From Setophaga petechia (Eukaryota; Chordata; Aves; Passeriformes; Parulidae): a stretch of DNA of 64,000 nt. How positions within the stretch are numbered: position 1 is the stretch's first letter; each line of letters begins with the position of its first letter. Position numbers and translations under genes: made by a program. Positions 58,609-64,000 of the stretch are shown in pieces. The stretch lies in NCBI GenBank assembly GCA_024362935.1, contig JANCRA010000014.1, positions 10,061,258 through 10,125,257 on the forward strand, read 5' to 3'. The notes beneath the pieces are model-generated. The model was not told the origin of the DNA. It was given only the letters and a program-made list of their open reading frames with translations, and searched no databases.

Positions 58609-60950
58609 GGTAAAATCTAAAGAAGAAGTCAAATTATTTTTTTCCAGCCTTCATTTAGCAAAAGGTACCGTTTGCCAAACTGTTAGATGATGACATCTCT
58701 CATTTGGCATTGAGAAATTGGGGAAAGACTGTGCTGGACTGTGAGTTGTGTGAACAAGAAGTTTATTCTCAGTAAAGGAGCATCAACCTGTAGCAATGTT
58801 CTGGCTTGATTGAAGGAGGTCAGCTTTACACAGGCTAAAACTAACAATAAAACCCCAGAGATGGTATCTCATTCATCAGTGTATGAAATAAGAACCAGAG
58901 ATGGGCATTACCTTCAAAAAGTGCCTTATTGCAGCAATTTAAAAATGATACAGTAGCTCATTACTTATAAGGAGGTGGTTGCAATGAGATAAAACTTCAT
59001 CCAGTTTTTCCAGTACTTCAAAGAGAAAGAGACAGTTTGCTTTTAGCTACAAAGGGACTCTAAATTGAGAAGATTGGAGCTGAGCATGTATGGTCTGTCT
59101 GTTTATTAGGTGATCTAATTTCAGCAGGGAAGGCATTTCTCAGGTGTTTTAGGGGAACCCTTTAGCTGTTGAAGTTAGCATCATGGAAGAGAAAAGCGTC
59201 CATATTTTCTAAGGGTCTTGCATATGTTTTCAAGGAACCATACTGAGAATTCATTTTCTCTGGGAAGTAACCACTCAGGTAAAATTGTCTTGAAGAGAAT
59301 TAGCCGTGCTTGGGGGTGGTGAGCAAGGGAGAAAGGAAGTGGAGCTGGCTCAAGGCATTTTGACTTGAGTGTGGCTGGAGGCAGCCTGCTGCCACCTGGC
59401 TGGGTGGCATCATGTCCTGCACTGCCTGCACCTCCAGAAAGTCTCAAAAGCTTCTTCTGCACCTGCAGCCAAGGTCTGGCACTGGGTGCCTCCCTCCCTC
59501 AGCTGAGAAACTCTTTGGGAGCTATTGGCTTCTTGCTTGTTCTGCCCTGCCTGTGCTAAACAGTCATGGGGAATGAATGTCATGTTCCTTCTGCACTGAC
59601 TGGGGGGTCAGGACAGGCAAATTTCTGTGTCCCTTTAAAACTTTACCCTCTGAATTATTCCACCAATGCAAAAGAGTCAATGGACTGATCCCAAGCCTGT
59701 AAGACAATCTTTGTTTAAAGAAGAGGAGAGTTATATTTCAGCATTTTTGTGACAATTATAGTTATCAAGCTAAATTATCCATAAACCAGAAAAAGGTATC
59801 AGTTTTACATTTGAAGGAAAGTTTTTTATTAAAAGATAGTTTTGTTTGGTATTTTATGCCTGGGATATAACCGCTTTAGCCACCCAGAAACCACTGTGGT
59901 TGTTTTTTTTTCTCTATTATTGCTGGGCAAAGTTATTGAGGAAAAATATTAGAATCTGAGGCAATTCCAAAAGATGTTTTCTTGCTCTGACTTGGTAATT
60001 CTGCCTTCATAAATTCATGCTGTCTTGTGGATTGTCATCCTGGTTATATATCTCCTTTAACCACAAAAAGCCTTTTTAAATGGGGAATAAGTTCACATTG
60101 TGGATCTGGAATTCAGTTTGGATTAGCAGCAAGGTGGAAGGGGCTTTGCTGTGCCCAGAGTCAGGGCAGGGAGTCTGTCCCTGCCTGTTTCTGTAGAGCT
60201 GCTCCTGCCCCCCTCCTCAGGTCTTGTCACAGTGGGCACTGGTTTGGAGTCATCCTGTGCAAGTTCCTGTGCTTTTGTTACCAATAACCCATGCATTGAG
60301 CAGAAATTAAACATTTAAAGGTATTAATGATATTGTAAAATGTATGGGTTTTTAAATTTTGGGGCTTTGTTTGTTTGTTTGGGGTTTTTTTGTGAGTTCC
60401 TAACGAGACTTATTCTTTATTCACATATTCCCAGAAGTTAATAATTGTGAAAAAGTCACCATCTATCTCTCTTAGCAACACTGTGCATTTTTGGAGATGA
60501 GGAGGCACAGCTTCTTCAATAACTTTGTTGCCTAAACTTTTGTTAAAAGACATTAAAGTATTTTTACACCCACAGTGGACAAAAATATTCTTGAAAACAT
60601 GTTCCTTTTGCATACTTTGAGAAAGTCAGAGGTTCAAAACTGATTTTACAAACAGAAAATTTGACTGGTTGAACTCGTCCAATTTATTTTCGCTGAAATT
60701 TGTTATTTTGAAATTTGAGTTCTTTGCCTGTGCACATACCAGGCTAGGGTTCCTTTTCCAAGCATAATTTCAATGGAAAGATTTATTTCAATGATTACAT
60801 TGTATTCATTTCACTTTCCAAATTAAAAAAAAAAATAATTCCACTGAAATTCGAAAAATAAACCGAAAGCAGTGCAAATTATTTTTGTAACATCTATCTT
60901 CAACACTGAATGAAGGAATGAAGTCTGGAATAATTCCTGCATTGAAAATG
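58609..60950. other. Unique noncoding sequence
   Basis: No gene was recognised. A TTTG-rich simple tract lies at 60366-60392. A GC-richer patch at about 59300-59560 gives frames on both strands with no recognisable domain. Confidence 0.55.
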
Positions 60951-61065
60951 AAGACATCTGGGTTCATCCTTGGCTCCACTGTTGTATTTTGCTTAAGGAA
61001 ATTGTATAATCTGTCTCAGCTTTAGTCTGTAAAACTAAAGAATGTAGAAAAGTGTTGTGAGACTA
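60951..61065 (+). mobile_element. MIR-like ancient SINE remnant
   Basis: A collinear degenerate match to the sense MIR/CORE SINE. 'aagacatctgggttcatcct' and 'tggctccactgttg' match the 'gacctgggttcaaatcctggctctgccac' block. 'ttgcttaaggaaattgtata' and 'atctgtctcagctttagtct' match 'cttgggcaagtcacttaatctctctgtgcctcagtttcc'. 'gtaaaactaaagaatg' and 'gttgtgagact' match the 'ctgtaaaatggggata...gttgtgaggat' 3' block. An old insertion of the age class shared across amniotes. Confidence 0.6.
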
Positions 61066-61346
61066 TTGTTTCTCATGAGAGCAAGTGCAAAGCAAGTTAA
61101 GAGCAATAGTTTTAGCTGCTAAATATAGGGTTGTAAGTCATGACAGTTTATGTATTGTATGTGATTTATGTGGTGCATCTAGCATTTTCCATCTGCATGC
61201 GTCATTCTGATTTCTACAGTTGCACTCATGATTCTATAAGTATTTCCAATATAACTAAAGAACAAATTCAGCCTGTGGATTATTAATGAGTGACTATAAA
61301 TATCATTTAGTGGGTAGTTCTTACCCATAACTGGTTACTTGCTTGG

Positions 61347-61428
61347 TTTTCTGCTAACTAACTAGTTAGTTAGCAGAAAAAAACACATGGTGTTTTTTCT
61401 GCTCTTGGGTTAGATTCAAACCCAAGAG
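61347..61428. repeat. Cluster of three hairpin-forming palindromes
   Basis: The first is a perfect 34-bp palindrome at 61347-61380, with no spacer and centred on ACTAGT. Its right arm (gcagaaaa) also pairs with the downstream 'gtgttttttctgc' (about 61390-61402) across an 'atg' loop with a one-base bulge. A third hairpin has perfect 10-bp arms at 61402-61411 and 61419-61428 and a 7-nt loop. The first two structures compete for the same bases, a switch-like arrangement. No repeat family was recognised. Confidence 0.9.
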
Positions 61429-64000
61429 AGTAATAATTACTACTTACACAGTGATATCCAGTTAGTGACTCCTTTCAGAGATGGATGCAGCCAGCTGAGT
61501 ACTTGTGAGCAAGGCATTACACAACCCTTCAATGGCAACTCTTGCAAGTCTGCTGTTAGAAATTGCTGATTCTTATATTATTTATCATTCTTTCACCAAA
61601 GTTTTATTCTGTAGCACTCAAAGTCTGAAAAGTACAAACTTTAATTATTTTGAGTGACTTAAGTCACTCGGAACTTTACAATGCACAAAGGCAACCAACA
61701 AAGCATGTGGCCAAATGCTGGAAAGCAGGACACATGAGAGTCAGCTCTGCTGCAGCTGCTAGGTCTTGGCTGCACTTGGCACTGCTGGTGCTCTGTTTCC
61801 AGCTCAGTATTTTCTTCCATGCTCCAAGACTATACATGGCAAAGGTAGGTTTTCTTAATCACCTTGAACTATGAAATATCTTGCTCCAGAGACTGGATCT
61901 GGGTTGTGTTTTTGGAGACTCTGTAGAACCATTAATAGGTTTCAATGGAGGACTTTGAATCTTTAACTTGCTCCAGTTTTTTTAGTGGTTTTTGGGGGTT
62001 GATTAACTCATTTTGTTTTCATTTGCCTATCTGCTAGATTTTTCCCAAAGGAAGTCTTGTGATTAGGTTTATAGGCTCCCCCTCCAGGGAGAGCTTATTG
62101 ATGCCTTTTCTAGTCTCTAAATAGCATTTTCCATCTGTTTCTGCTTGCCTGGCTCTGGTTGTTCTAGTGCTTGTTTTTGCTTTTTTTTTTTGCATACTGT
62201 ATTTTCTTACCATTTTATATCACTTGTGAATGTTATATATTCACCAAAGATCCCACTTTTGTAATATTTGACCATTCCTTCAGTCTTGTGAAATAGCAGT
62301 GGTGTCATCTCACCTCACCTCATAGACAAGGTAGAGAAAAGTGTGAGGGATTTTCAAATGGTCCCAGAGAAGTTCCTGAACCCATAGGTTGACATGTTAG
62401 TCCAGATTCTGTGCCATGACTTCTAACTTCTCTGTCCAGCATATCAAATTTGAGTTGATATTGTGATTATTTTTAAAACTGCTTCATCTCTTAGGAATAC
62501 TAGTTTTCATAGACTATACTGGTACCTATTCAGGAAAAAAAAAAAAAAGGTTATTTTTGCAGCTAAATAGCAAAGAAGGCTTGGGCAGGTGCAGAAAAAC
62601 TGGTAGAAATTTCTGAGAAGTTAAAAAATGCTAAGATGTATAAATATTATATAGTGCACAGGATGTAGGAACTTGGTGAAGTGTAGAGCTGCTCATTGAG
62701 GCATATCTAAGCTTCTCTTCCTCCCAGCTCTACTGAACTTGTAAGAATCTGCTACGACTTTAAAGTACAAAAACCCCAAAGCAGATCCATAATCTCCAGG
62801 GCTGTAAGTGTTGAGTCCAGCAGCTTTTACTTGCTGCACAATTCCCTTCTCCAGGATGAGGGAGAGCAGAAATCTGTGTTCTCTCCTGCCTGGGCTGCTG
62901 TGAAGGAGAGTGGCCTGCCCACGGATTCTGTGCCCCGGTCACTTCAGCTCCACTGGTTTCCTTGGGATACTTAATGTGAACATTTGGGAAAGAAAAAATG
63001 CAGCATGGAGCAGTGTTTGGAGCTGCTCTGCATGGGATACTTTTACACTAAGTCATTTTCCAAAGGAAAATGAGCCTCGTAATGCCCTTAGCCAGAAATG
63101 TGTTGGTATGCTTTTCAGGATGTCTTGGAATGCTAGCACAATAAGTTCGCTGTACAAATCTAATTATCTCAGCTTTCTTTTTTTTCTTTTTGGCAATGTT
63201 ATTTGATTTATTTTTGAAGCTGTTAATGAACTGCATTGGGAAAGAGATTACATGATTTATGTAACATTTATTTTCTTTTATTCTTTGTGATCTGCCTTGT
63301 TATAAACCATGAATTGTTTAAGTGCTTTTTTTGCTTTGAACTAGCAGGAGAGTGGCAGCATCTCTTGTTGGATTTGTTCATTTTTTTAAATGAATCTAAA
63401 ACATGACTTACACACCAGGCTGTACTTTCACACAAAGGACACCTCTGTGGTGATCCTCTGTTTTTGAAAGAATAAGTGAGGTTCTCTTCCCACCTTTGGC
63501 CTCACTAATGAGATCTACAGGGGGGAATCAACATCAGTTTTCTCTGATGGCATAATGACAGAGTTTCCTGGAGATTGAGCTATCAACACTGATATAATTT
63601 AATTGGGGAAAGAGTTTAGTCCAGCCACAGGCATGCATACTCAGCTGGAGGAATGCTTTTTTCTAGACTAATGTAGTTTTCTAGTCTCTAAGTAGAAGTT
63701 CAGGACAATCTTTCTGCCCAAATATTATTTAATGTTCCTGAGAGGGAGAGCATTCCCTTGGCCATTGAAAGCCAGTAAGTTTATTTTCTACAGATAACAA
63801 GAAGCTTTTGTGCAAGTTTGGGAAATCCTGACCAAGTGGAGAAATCAAAATACCAAAAAATTAGGTTATTTTAATTTAATATTTTTAAAATATCTCTAGA
63901 AGCAATGGTTAACTTAACAATGTAAGTAAAAGTTGTATGGGACTCTGTTTTATGGAGGTTTAGTGATGTTCTACAGCTGAGAATTCTGGTGTTTTGGAGC
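61429..64000. other. Unique noncoding sequence
   Basis: No gene or confident repeat was recognised. It holds an 18-bp palindrome at 61652-61669, a 10-T run at about 62181-62191 and a 14-A run at 62535-62548. A weak exon-like segment at about 61801-61842 (polypyrimidine-AG before, AAAG|gtaggt after) was considered and not accepted. Confidence 0.55.
61652..61669. repeat. Perfect 18-bp palindrome
   Basis: gagtgacttaagtcactc is its own reverse complement, centred on CTTAAG. It lies about 220 bp downstream of the three-hairpin cluster. Confidence 0.9.

Noticed and set aside
61801..61842. Exon-like 42-bp segment between a polypyrimidine-AG and AAAG|gtaggt
   Set aside because: Too short, a weaker donor than at 33732, and no partner exon.
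1..64000. tRNA, rRNA, known microRNA, CRISPR array or telomeric repeats
   Set aside because: Looked for by eye on both strands. No B-box-like GGTTCGAATCC in a cloverleaf context, no known microRNA seed hairpin, no regularly spaced direct repeats and no TTAGGG arrays were found.

Overview
The window looks like AT-rich, gene-free nuclear DNA from a bird. The organism call is an inference. It rests on at least eight 5'-truncated CR1 LINE remnants, several of which end in degenerate ATTCTATG-type tails typical of avian CR1. It also rests on several very old MIR-like (CORE-type) SINE traces, the absence of recognisable L1 or Alu sequence, and a low repeat load. No bacterial-style operons, tRNAs, rRNAs or CRISPR arrays were seen. 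I found no protein-coding gene I can support. The open reading frames are short, overlapping and without recognisable domains, except where they translate decayed CR1 reverse-transcriptase sequence. The window is best read as a large intron or an intergenic stretch.

Layout. 1-12.6 kb is mostly unique sequence. It contains one strong candidate conserved regulatory block at about 4.13-4.46 kb, dense in homeodomain-type TAAT/ATTA cores, and a 28-A tract at 11.2 kb. CR1 3' ends sit at 12.6 kb (+), 24.3 kb (-) and 32.4 kb (+). At 33.3-33.7 kb a TAAT-rich block is followed by a 67-bp segment flanked by good splice-site consensus sequences, which is a weak candidate untranslated or first coding exon. 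From 40.5 to 51.9 kb the repeat density rises: five more CR1 pieces (40.5, 44.5, 45.5 and 48.1 kb on +, 51.5 kb on -) plus an MIR-like SINE at 45.1 kb. Directly after the last CR1 lies the most striking structure in the window, a perfect inverted repeat with 43-bp arms and a 15-nt spacer (51986-52086). It is followed by about 740 bp of unusually GC- and CpG-rich DNA. At 58.3-58.6 kb there is an LTR-like segment with CCAAT and TATA-like boxes and an internal 31-33-bp duplication. A cluster of palindromes lies at 61.3-61.7 kb.

There is no gene network to describe. The recurring theme is a set of perfect or near-perfect short palindromes (30.88, 37.67-37.72, 41.49, 51.99, 61.35-61.43 and 61.65 kb). 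They stand out against otherwise decayed DNA and would fit recent template-switch mutations or selected hairpins. All calls were made by eye. Repeat family names and conserved-element calls need a RepeatMasker run and cross-species alignment to settle.
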